Source of the DNA: Bacteroidales bacterium
Lineage (GTDB): Bacteria > Bacteroidota > Bacteroidia > Bacteroidales > UBA932
Assembly: GCA_016295455.1 (NCBI GenBank)
Contig: JAEDLE010000069.1
Coordinates: 1 to 6,686 of the forward strand
Length of the DNA stretch: 6,686 nucleotides
Reading direction: 5' to 3'
The position numbers were made by a program, and so were the translations under genes. Under the pieces are notes generated by a model. It saw only the letters and a program-made list of their open reading frames with translations. It did no database searches and was not told the origin of the DNA. Positions 1 through 6,571 of the stretch are shown here, in pieces. Position 1 is the stretch's first letter. Every line of letters begins with the position of its first letter.

Positions 1-100
1 TCCTTCTTCGGGTGAAAATCTGACCTCGAAAATCTAATTCAAATCTGACGCAACTTATTATTTTCATATTACTTAGTTAAACAACTGCAATCCCACAGAA
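1..100. other. A/T-rich non-coding region before Sel1-like gene
   Basis: Stops occur in all forward frames. Three imperfect copies of AAATCTGA lie at about 15-24, 29-38 and 40-49. No convincing TAnnTTTG box was found; the nearest, TATTTTCA at 59-66, matches four of six fixed bases and has no TTG upstream at the right distance. Confidence 0.5.
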
Positions 101-1339
101 TTGCAAGACTCTTCGTCAGCTCCAGTTTCAAAAGTACATAAACACCTGTCACTCTATGATTTGTGCCTCCTGGAAAACAAAGATTATCCACTGCAACAAC
201 CGCACCGCGGCAGGCTTACTGCAGGCAAGACTGTCAATCTGCCGTTCCTGAAGTTCACTGTCGTCATTGGCGGAGGCGAATCTGAGAGGGACAGTGTTGC
301 CGCGATACATAATAAGAGCATACGAAGGGAGATAGGCAAATTCCTTGAATTTTTGCGGACTTGCGGAGACATATCTCGGAAATTGTCACGATATTGGGCC
401 TGTACGGAACTCGGCTGTGTTCAGCCGCAAACTCCATCCAAAACAATCAAAGCCATGAACGGAATGATAAGACAACTGTTCTGCAGCTACAGATCCGCCG
501 AGGCATTCTGGGCAGCGGCAGAGAACGTGCTGACAGACAGCTACAGCCAGACCATGTTTCTGCACGTCGCGAACAGGAACAACCACATCGTCAGACTTTT
601 CGATGACAGAGACAGAATCAGGGCCCTTGCCGACAGCGGGAATACGTATATGCAGTATGCACATGCCAGACTCCACGACATTCTCATCCCGGAGCCGGAT
701 TCCGTCGCCATATTCGAAAAGTATTATACCCTGGCCATGGAAGGTGGGATTGCGGACGCTAGGATGCTGCTGGCATACGCATTCAGGGACGGAGATTTCG
801 GCGAAACCGACATACGGCGCTTCCGCAATTATATGGATCAGGCGCTAGAACATGGCAGTGAAAGGGCTCTGCAGCATAAGTTGCACCAGCTGATATACGG
901 AATTGACGGAGTGGATGCCGATCCCGAAAGGGCTTTGTTGCTGATTGACAAATACCTGAATGACAATGACGGAGAACCGGACCCCGTGTTTTACAGACTC
1001 AGGGGAAATGCTCACGGGCAACTCGGAATGAAGGAGCAGGCCGCGTCCGATTACGCATATGCGGCTGAAAACGGAGACGGAGACGCATATTTCCACCTGG
1101 CCATACTGACCTGCTTAGACGAAAACTTTAACGTGAAGGATTTTACACGCTATTCGGAACTGATGAGCAAGGGGCAGGAAGCAGGGTCGGCAGCGGCATA
1201 TCTTGAGACCGTGATACGCGGATACCGGAGCGGTTTCCTCACGCACCACGCGGCGGTAATAGAAGAATACTACCTGCCGCGCTACGTTCAACAATACGGT
1301 GATGAGGATTACGACGCTCCGGAAATCGAAGAGGACTGA
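101..1339 (+). CDS. Sel1/TPR-like helical-repeat protein, start uncertain
   Basis: The protein has 412 residues from a TTG start, the only usual start codon between the in-frame stop at 74-76 and the next internal ones. No signal peptide or membrane segment is visible, so it is probably cytosolic. From about residue 172 it consists of paired helices of Sel1/TPR type: units near 172-216, 211-248 (LAMEGGIADARMLLAYAF), 248-285, 292-326 (TPR-like, YRLRGNAHGQLGMKEQA) and 321-356, then a partial one to about 378. The tail is acidic (DEDYDAPEIEED). Such repeats bind other proteins; the partner here is unknown. Residues 1-118 match nothing I recognise and contain no methionine after the start. Their codons differ from the rest: by hand count GC at third positions is 57 of 118, against 69 of the next 100. 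The first ATG is at 455, which would give 294 residues and keep every repeat. The repeat region is firm, the N-terminus is not. Confidence 0.8.
   Translation: MQDSSSAPVSKVHKHLSLYDLCLLENKDYPLQQPHRGRLTAGKTVNLPFLKFTVVIGGGESERDSVAAIHNKSIRREIGKFLEFLRTCGDISRKLSRYWACTELGCVQPQTPSKTIKAMNGMIRQLFCSYRSAEAFWAAAENVLTDSYSQTMFLHVANRNNHIVRLFDDRDRIRALADSGNTYMQYAHARLHDILIPEPDSVAIFEKYYTLAMEGGIADARMLLAYAFRDGDFGETDIRRFRNYMDQALEHGSERALQHKLHQLIYGIDGVDADPERALLLIDKYLNDNDGEPDPVFYRLRGNAHGQLGMKEQAASDYAYAAENGDGDAYFHLAILTCLDENFNVKDFTRYSELMSKGQEAGSAAAYLETVIRGYRSGFLTHHAAVIEEYYLPRYVQQYGDEDYDAPEIEED
412..427 (+). repeat. Perfect short hairpin CGGCTG-TGTT-CAGCCG
   Basis: A 6-bp perfect inverted repeat with a 4-base loop lies 27 bp before the ATG at 455. 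It sits at the point where codon composition of the Sel1-like gene changes. No T-run follows (the next bases are CAAACTCC), so it is not a normal rho-independent terminator. If translation really starts at 455, the hairpin would lie in the leader; otherwise it is simply coding sequence. A stem this short can arise by chance. Confidence 0.3.
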
Positions 1340-1348
1340 TTAGGACGG

Positions 1349-2323
1349 TCAGTGAACTTCGCTGAAATGCCTGATGAACTGGGTACGTATGAGCTTGTCA
1401 TAATTCTCCGGTTCAGAAGCATTCAGCTTTCCCTTATAATCATCTATTCCGCCGAAACCCTTCTTCTCCTGCCAGAGCTTCAGGCCTTCGTTGGCGTCGG
1501 AAATCCATCCCGCACCATTCCTGATGATGGAACTTGCCACCTCTACCGCCGACGCCCCGCTGAGCAGGGACTTTACGACACCCTGCCATGAATCGACACC
1601 TCCGGATATGGCAACAGGAAGAGCCGGTACCGAAGATGAAACCAGTCCAGCCCATCTCAGCTGCAAGGAAAGATCCGCAGACGAAGTGAACGGATTACCC
1701 GCAGAAAAGGCCATATTGTCGATATCTATGTCGGTAGGATAGAATCTGTTGAACAGAACGACAGCCTTGGCTCCCGCAGCATACATCCTGTCACACATCG
1801 ACACAGGGTTGGTAAGATTGGAACCTATCTTGGCGATGACCGGAATGTCCACCATCCCGGCAACATGGGATACTATGTCCGCGTTCAGTTTTTCGAATGT
1901 ACCGTCAGTGTAGTTCCTGGCAGTGCAGAGGCTCATTATGTTCAGTTCTATGGCATCAGCTCCAGCCTCCGCGATTCTCCTTGCAAACTCTTCCCATTTG
2001 CCGTCGGTATGACAGGCGATGGAAGCAATCACCGGAATCGTGCACACTTTCTTGGCCTCGCGTATGAGATTCAGATAATCGGAAAGAACCTTATCGCTGA
2101 CATAAGCTGAAATATAGTCATAGGCTTCCGGATGGATCTCGCTGTCATATGATGCGATTTCCATGGTGATGCTTTCTTCGAACAGGGACTTTAGCACTAC
2201 GGCACCGGCTCCTTCCTTTTCATATTCAGCCAGTTTTGAAACCGATGCAGTCTGACTGCTGCTTCCCACGATAACCGGAGACTTAAGTTCCAATCCGGCG
2301 AATTTTGTAATAATCGAACTCAT
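1349..2323 (-). CDS. Dihydroorotate dehydrogenase-like FMN protein
   Basis: This is a TIM-barrel flavoprotein of the class 1 dihydroorotate dehydrogenase superfamily, 324 residues from the ATG at 2323. An ATG nine codons earlier (2350) is possible, but the later one fits the family N-terminus (xxxTKFAGLELKSPVIVG) and has an A-rich leader. Numbered from 2323, visible FMN-site residues are K45 in VVLKSLFE, N128 in ELNIMSLC, K165 in VIAKIGSN, N192 in VLFNRFY, the phosphate loop ISGGVDSWQG (239-248) and GASAVEVASS. These lie close to the L. lactis DHODA positions K43, N127, K164 and N193, as I recall them. The canonical SCPN motif holding the catalytic cysteine is replaced by MSLCTARN, and the NxxGLPN substrate loop is absent (PEAYDYIS in that region). 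It therefore belongs with the DHOD-like branch of unknown substrate, and should not be called pyrD. It is the last of three leftward genes and converges with the Sel1-like gene. Confidence 0.93.
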   Translation of the reverse strand: MSSIITKFAGLELKSPVIVGSSSQTASVSKLAEYEKEGAGAVVLKSLFEESITMEIASYDSEIHPEAYDYISAYVSDKVLSDYLNLIREAKKVCTIPVIASIACHTDGKWEEFARRIAEAGADAIELNIMSLCTARNYTDGTFEKLNADIVSHVAGMVDIPVIAKIGSNLTNPVSMCDRMYAAGAKAVVLFNRFYPTDIDIDNMAFSAGNPFTSSADLSLQLRWAGLVSSSVPALPVAISGGVDSWQGVVKSLLSGASAVEVASSIIRNGAGWISDANEGLKLWQEKKGFGGIDDYKGKLNASEPENYDKLIRTQFIRHFSEVH

Positions 2324-2406
2324 ACTGTTTTTGATTGAACTCTGAAACATTCACTGATACTGACAAATACACTGAAACGCCCAATACGCTCCTGCGGTCA
2401 ATAGTT

Positions 2407-2437
2407 CAAAAATAACGATTTGATTTGATTTTTCCTA
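2407..2437 (-). promoter_or_regulatory. Candidate Bacteroidetes promoter for DHOD-like gene
   Basis: On the minus strand TATTTTTG (2414-2407) matches the Bacteroidetes minus-7 box TAnnTTTG at every fixed base. Nineteen bases upstream lies TAGG (2437-2434), a poor match to the minus-33 TTTG. Transcription would start near 2400, giving a leader of about 50-80 bases depending on the start codon. The spacer contains three tandem AAATC units. The box match is seen; promoter activity is inferred. Confidence 0.4.
2417..2431. repeat. Three tandem GATTT units
   Basis: The plus strand reads GATTT three times without interruption, then two more T. It lies between the two boxes of the candidate promoter of the DHOD-like gene. 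A slip in copy number would change promoter spacing by 5 bp, but no evidence of variation is available here. Confidence 0.5.
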
Positions 2438-2441
2438 TAGG

Positions 2442-2467
2442 CAGTCAGATTACAGGATACAGTCAGA
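2442..2467. repeat. Direct repeat CAGTCAGA, 18 bp apart
   Basis: CAGTCAGA occurs perfectly at 2442-2449 and 2460-2467. The second copy covers the stop codon of the large secreted-protein gene. It may be a trace of a small duplication at the gene end or a binding site upstream of the DHOD-like gene. No function can be assigned. Confidence 0.45.
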
Positions 2468-5447
2468 ATGCCGCGGCTGAAAAATTGAAATACTCCAGCC
2501 TCTGGAGGGCATCAGGTATCTGATCCGATGCTCCGGTCGGAAGGATGAGGACGGTATCCCCGCTCTTCTTTCCGTCAACATCCAGCGCCATGGCCCTGAA
2601 AGCATTGAAAGCATCGATCATGGCCTGGGACTGTCCTATGGACAGGTCCACATCACTCTTGCACTGGGACAGGGCCTTGGGGGCAGACTTGAGGAGCTTG
2701 CCGTAAAAGCCCATATCCTGCAAAGACTTGAGCTGGGTGAGGCCCAGAGTCGCGCCTGCCACGCCGGTCTGCCTGAGGCCGATGTCGAACTTCAGGTCAT
2801 TGCCGGCTTTGATTCTCTGCTCCAGCTTGGATACCAGATCCGAAATGGAGAGACGCGCGCCGCGGTCATTCACGAAAGACAGACACTTGTATATGCTGCC
2901 GTCGGAGGCCTGAACGAAGGTCTCGGCCGTCATCGGCATTTCGTAAGCCGACTCAACGTATTGTCTGACAGACTTCCACGTATCGGTCACATCCCTCAGA
3001 TAAGAATCGATGGCGTCAACGCCGCTGTAGTAGGATTTTTCCTCCCAGACAACCCTTTCCTCCCTGTCAGCCTTTTTCCTGGATGCCCTGTCCTCTGACC
3101 TGCGTGAAGATGAGTTCCCGGCAACATCCTGAACAACGGCGGGAGCATCGGAGCTGCGTGCGGAATCGGATTTCCTCTCCGGAACGGAGGATCCCGGGGT
3201 ATACTTCTCAGGTATGGAGTTGCCACAAGGCTGTTTGCTGAGCTTCAGGTCGTGGAAGAGGTACTGTCCGGAGCGTACGTCGCCGCATTCCAGCCAGAAC
3301 ATCAGCTGTGTGCATCTGAAGATAGGGACAGTCACTGTCAGAGGCTGCATATTGTTGTCCAGCCAATACTCACCGACCAGCACATTGTCCGCTATAACGT
3401 TGAGTTTCACCGGATTGTTCACAGCCTCCGGACTTCTGTCACCGAAGGTCTGAGCAAACTCGTCCACGTGTCCCCGCAGATTCTCCACCGTGAAAGTGCA
3501 GCTCTCATACTGGCCGTAAGCATTGAACGCGGCAGCTGCCGACTGCTTGCTGTTCTGATCATTCAGAAGCAGGAATATGCCGGCATTAACCGAACCGGAC
3601 GCACCTCCGCTGACACCTGTATATGCCGCCACGTCAGAGTTGCTTACAGAGGCACCTACACCGGTCAGGAGCATGCAAACCGCATCCATCACGGTCACGT
3701 TCTCAAGGCCCAGCGGGATATTGGTCTCAAGCATGAAGCCCTTGTTGATTTCCCTGCCGTCCTTCATTCTGAATGAGCGGGTGATGGTCTTTCCGTCAAG
3801 GAAACAGTCTGACATCGTGAAATCGGTCAGGTCGCTTGTGAAACGGCCATTATAGTGGAAATACGGTTTCCCGCAGAGGTCAATCAGGTCAACCTGATCC
3901 GGGCAGTCCGGAATCTCGTGCACAAAGATGTCATTCTCAACCGGTTCACCCCTGTAAAGGATTATATCGCCCACGCCTATGGCGGTCTGTTTCTGCTTTC
4001 CCGTGCCCCGTCTTGCAAACTTCAGGCTGCGGCATTTATAGACCGGAATCTGATAATGCCTGGTCGGTGAGGTACTGTGAACGGTATGGTCGAATACCAG
4101 TTTCCCGTCGGCATATACCAGAAGATTGTCGTCGTCCATATACGGTCTCTTGCTGATGCATCCGGTGTCGAAGCTGATCCAGTCATATTCGCCCGCCAGG
4201 TCGAACTCGGCATAGGAGTCGATTGCGTCGCCAAGCAGTGTGTTGCCTGTGGTCAGAATCAGACCTTCCCAGTACCTGGTGCCTCCCATCGAGAAGGTGT
4301 AGTGCCGGGATTCTCCTTCGAAGAGGGTCTGGTCCGCCTTGCTCATTCCACGGACGGACACAGGTCTGATGTTGGACATCAGAGGGCAGACATCCGGCAG
4401 CGCAGCGATTCTGTCCTTGTTAGGGTTGATGATGCCGGCGGAAGGGATGGCTGCAAAGCCGGAAGGATATACGGCCAGGTCCACGACTCCGAGAGTCATG
4501 CCCCCGAGGAAATCGCTGTCCCTGTACTCTGTCATTATCGTGAGCATTTCCACATCCTTCACATCCAGAACCACCTGTTTGGAAAAGTCGTTCTGCCTGA
4601 TGCAGTCCTCATACAGAGTCTTCCTGTCCCCTTTGACCACCAGCCATACGCTGGCGTTGCTGCTCTGACTGTCCTTCGGTCCCACAATGAATGACAATTT
4701 GTCGAAACGTCTGTCCAGCCAGAAGTTCGCGTGACCGAGCTGGGTTCCGATGAAAGCCTGTTCCATGAAGAAAGCCAGTCCCGATTCATACTCCTTTCCT
4801 GTGATTTTGAGCGATCTGACCTCACTCATAGATGTTTTGAAGCGGTCTCCGAGTATGGGCTGCATAAAACCGCCGGAAGAGGAGTTGTAATATGGCAGGT
4901 CCCTGACAAGCGATACCTTGCCGGAAGGGAGCTCGGGGTACAGGGTATTGGGATTGGAGACCTTCTGCCCAGGTTTCCAGAGTTTGACATTCGCAAATGA
5001 GATGTCCACATTGCCGTCAACCACGGTCACGCTCAGCCGGGAAACACCCTTGATGTCAAGGGTAAAGAAACGAGGGACGTCACTTGCAAATATGACTTCG
5101 TCGAAGACGATCTTGCCGTCAGCCTTCATCGACACTATGGAATAATCCTTCAGGGAACTCCCTCCATGGACGGATGGTCCGACAATGAAACTGACGGAGT
5201 CATATTCCCCGCCAGGACTGAACTCGGCACTGCCCTTGACACCGTCGGCGATCAACCCGCCATCCGGAGAACCCAGGATAAAACCGGACTGCATCTTGAA
5301 GCCGCTCAGGTAGAAAGAACCTATCGTACTGCTGTCACGAAACTTTGCTGATGATACCGGTTTAAGCGTTCCAGGAATGGAAGTCTGAGCAGAAAGCCCT
5401 GATATACAAGCAAATACAACAACAAGGAACGAGAAAAACTTTTTCAT
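2463..5447 (-). CDS. Secreted four-copy NPCBM-like domain protein
   Basis: The product has 994 residues and begins with a signal peptide (MKKFFSFLVVVFACISGLSA, cleavage probably before Q21), so it is exported. Four diverged copies of an NPCBM-like beta sandwich follow, at about 41-158, 210-328, 380-499 and 555-738. Each has the landmarks [YF]-[DE]-x-x-[ST]-F (Y82, F248, Y421, Y647), an ADGK-like strand (109-112, 273-276, 446-449, 686-689), a hydrophobic strand ending in xxL, and a last strand such as FANVKLW. NPCBM modules are putative carbohydrate-binding units, so glycan binding is the best guess; the copies lack the usual WADA-type ending, so this is tentative. Copy 4 carries an insertion of about 51 small-residue-rich positions. 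Residues 742-805 form a Ser/Pro then Arg/Lys/Glu-rich linker. Residues 806-994, with C855 and C929, match nothing I recognise. No catalytic domain, LPXTG or Type IX secretion tail is seen. The ATG at 5447 starts the signal peptide directly. It lies 53 bp after the acyltransferase gene. Confidence 0.93.
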   Translation of the reverse strand: MKKFFSFLVVVFACISGLSAQTSIPGTLKPVSSAKFRDSSTIGSFYLSGFKMQSGFILGSPDGGLIADGVKGSAEFSPGGEYDSVSFIVGPSVHGGSSLKDYSIVSMKADGKIVFDEVIFASDVPRFFTLDIKGVSRLSVTVVDGNVDISFANVKLWKPGQKVSNPNTLYPELPSGKVSLVRDLPYYNSSSGGFMQPILGDRFKTSMSEVRSLKITGKEYESGLAFFMEQAFIGTQLGHANFWLDRRFDKLSFIVGPKDSQSSNASVWLVVKGDRKTLYEDCIRQNDFSKQVVLDVKDVEMLTIMTEYRDSDFLGGMTLGVVDLAVYPSGFAAIPSAGIINPNKDRIAALPDVCPLMSNIRPVSVRGMSKADQTLFEGESRHYTFSMGGTRYWEGLILTTGNTLLGDAIDSYAEFDLAGEYDWISFDTGCISKRPYMDDDNLLVYADGKLVFDHTVHSTSPTRHYQIPVYKCRSLKFARRGTGKQKQTAIGVGDIILYRGEPVENDIFVHEIPDCPDQVDLIDLCGKPYFHYNGRFTSDLTDFTMSDCFLDGKTITRSFRMKDGREINKGFMLETNIPLGLENVTVMDAVCMLLTGVGASVSNSDVAAYTGVSGGASGSVNAGIFLLLNDQNSKQSAAAAFNAYGQYESCTFTVENLRGHVDEFAQTFGDRSPEAVNNPVKLNVIADNVLVGEYWLDNNMQPLTVTVPIFRCTQLMFWLECGDVRSGQYLFHDLKLSKQPCGNSIPEKYTPGSSVPERKSDSARSSDAPAVVQDVAGNSSSRRSEDRASRKKADREERVVWEEKSYYSGVDAIDSYLRDVTDTWKSVRQYVESAYEMPMTAETFVQASDGSIYKCLSFVNDRGARLSISDLVSKLEQRIKAGNDLKFDIGLRQTGVAGATLGLTQLKSLQDMGFYGKLLKSAPKALSQCKSDVDLSIGQSQAMIDAFNAFRAMALDVDGKKSGDTVLILPTGASDQIPDALQRLEYFNFSAAAF

Positions 5448-5459
5448 GACAAGGGCATT

Positions 5460-5487
5460 TTCCGAATTATACGCATATTATTCCGAA
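5460..5487. repeat. Direct repeat TTCCGAA, 21 bp apart
   Basis: TTCCGAA occurs on the plus strand at 5460-5466 and 5481-5487. The spacing is two helical turns, and the copies flank the weak minus-7 box of the secreted-protein gene. The arrangement would suit a dimeric regulator. The same 7-mer occurs elsewhere in the window (reverse orientation at 6643-6649 and inside coding sequence at 1154-1160), so chance is a fair explanation. Confidence 0.3.
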
Positions 5488-5495
5488 AAAGCAAC
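5464..5495 (-). promoter_or_regulatory. Weak candidate promoter for NPCBM-like gene
   Basis: On the minus strand GTTG (5495-5492) and TATAATTC (5471-5464) are separated by 20 bases, the spacing usual for Bacteroidetes promoters. The minus-7 box matches TAnnTTTG at only four of six fixed bases. The leader would be about 10 bases, which is short. Read-through from the acyltransferase gene is an alternative. Confidence 0.25.
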
Positions 5496-5500
5496 TGCGT

Positions 5501-6571
5501 TCAGCCTACAATATATTTCCCGAAAGGCAGCTTCCCCACCAGATGGGATATGGCAAAGCAACTCAGGTATGTGGCGATAGCCGTAGCCGGAACTGTCAGA
5601 GCCGCACACATCAGAGGGTCAAAGAACCTGAACCAGTGCGGAAGAATCAGCATATGCATAAGATACATTCCGTAACTGGCCTTGGAGACCGGCAGCACGA
5701 TTCTGTTGTAGACAAAGCCATCTCCGCCTTTGACTATGGTGCTGAAAAGCATGAACAGGGCGAAACTCATCCCGATTGCCACAGGTGTCAGATTCTGCCA
5801 GTCCTGTTCCATCACGGCAGGAGCTGTCGCTCGGGTACTGTAGTAGTCGGCGCTGATGAAGGCGACAGCATACAGCAGGGCAAGCAGAGGTATGCAAATG
5901 GCAAAGATCTTTTTCCTGTCCCATTTCAGATGCACCCTGATGAAATGCGCAAGAACCAGATAGCCGGCAAAACCGGATACATAGTAGAAAGTCGGGTTCG
6001 GATTCCACCAGCACTCCCCGAAAATGTCACCGCCAAGTACGGGACGCAGGCGATAGAAAATGCTGGTAAACAGCCATATACCAAGAAAAAGCAGTTCCTC
6101 TTTGCGGCTCAGGCGGTCCAGCCACGGAGAGATGATGGGCATAATGAGATACAGTCCCAGAAGCATATACACGAACCACAGATGGGAACCAGAAACCGGG
6201 AAATTGACGTAGCAATGGAGCAGTTCCCTGCCCGCGTCCGCCCAGGTCTGGGCACCCCAAAGCGCCGGCAGTACGGCATATAGCGGGAGGAAAACTAGAA
6301 GAGGTATCAGCACGCGGGTAAACCTTTTCCTGAAGAACTGAACGGTATCGGTCTTGACCGGCACGAGCAGGAATGCGGATGCCATCAGGAACAAAGGAAC
6401 CGCTGTCGGACGGACAAAGGACTGATAGAAGAGCACAGCATATTTTGCCCCTTCTGACGGGAAGGAAAAACTGTAGTCGTTGGAGTAGATGCATTCACAG
6501 GCGTGAACGAACATCACCATAAGACAGGCAATGACACGAAGCCAGTCAAGGAATATGATTCTCTGCTTCAT
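5501..6571 (-). CDS. Membrane acyltransferase, acyltransferase-3 family
   Basis: This is an integral membrane O-acyltransferase of the acyltransferase-3 family, 356 residues from the ATG at 6571, near the usual family length. An in-frame TTG at 6589 would add six residues, but the ATG directly precedes the conserved opening KQRIIFLDWLR and has an A/T-rich leader, so it is preferred. The R-x10-H catalytic motif is present as R12 and H23 (in MFVHA). Other family landmarks are FRKRFTRVLIPLLVF (80-94), HLWFVYMLLGLYLIMPII (130-147) and SYGMYLMHM (299-307). About ten hydrophobic membrane-spanning segments run through the protein, with no extra domain. Family members transfer acetyl or other acyl groups from the cytoplasm to surface polysaccharides, peptidoglycan or lipids; the substrate here is not readable. 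It is the first of three leftward genes and precedes the secreted NPCBM-like gene by 53 bp, which suggests, without proof, a role in glycan modification. It looks intact. Confidence 0.93.
   Translation of the reverse strand: MKQRIIFLDWLRVIACLMVMFVHACECIYSNDYSFSFPSEGAKYAVLFYQSFVRPTAVPLFLMASAFLLVPVKTDTVQFFRKRFTRVLIPLLVFLPLYAVLPALWGAQTWADAGRELLHCYVNFPVSGSHLWFVYMLLGLYLIMPIISPWLDRLSRKEELLFLGIWLFTSIFYRLRPVLGGDIFGECWWNPNPTFYYVSGFAGYLVLAHFIRVHLKWDRKKIFAICIPLLALLYAVAFISADYYSTRATAPAVMEQDWQNLTPVAIGMSFALFMLFSTIVKGGDGFVYNRIVLPVSKASYGMYLMHMLILPHWFRFFDPLMCAALTVPATAIATYLSCFAISHLVGKLPFGKYIVG

Noticed and set aside
1350..1364. Imperfect hairpin CAGTG-AACTT-CGCTG at the convergent gene ends
   Set aside because: Five pairs including a G-T wobble, no T-run, and located in coding sequence; too weak to call a terminator.
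2434..2441. Palindrome CCTATAGG between the secreted and DHOD-like genes
   Set aside because: It has no loop and no T-run on the 3' side in the direction of transcription, so it does not make a terminator.
3252..3776. A 174-codon open frame on the plus strand opposite the NPCBM-like gene
   Set aside because: Same reasoning: it is an antisense shadow covering the fourth repeated copy, whose sense motifs are clear.
4077..4694. A 205-codon open frame on the plus strand opposite the NPCBM-like gene
   Set aside because: It lies wholly within a gene with a signal peptide and repeated domains, and its product shows no recognisable motif.
5406..5417. Possible lipobox (VFAC, residues 11-14) in the secreted protein
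   Set aside because: Phe at the minus-2 position is unusual, the cysteine lies within the hydrophobic core, and a better signal peptidase I site (LSA before Q21) follows.
5543..6283. A 246-codon open frame on the plus strand opposite the acyltransferase
   Set aside because: It mirrors a well-supported membrane protein, its product is highly polar with no domain, and long antisense frames are expected from the codon bias of the real gene.
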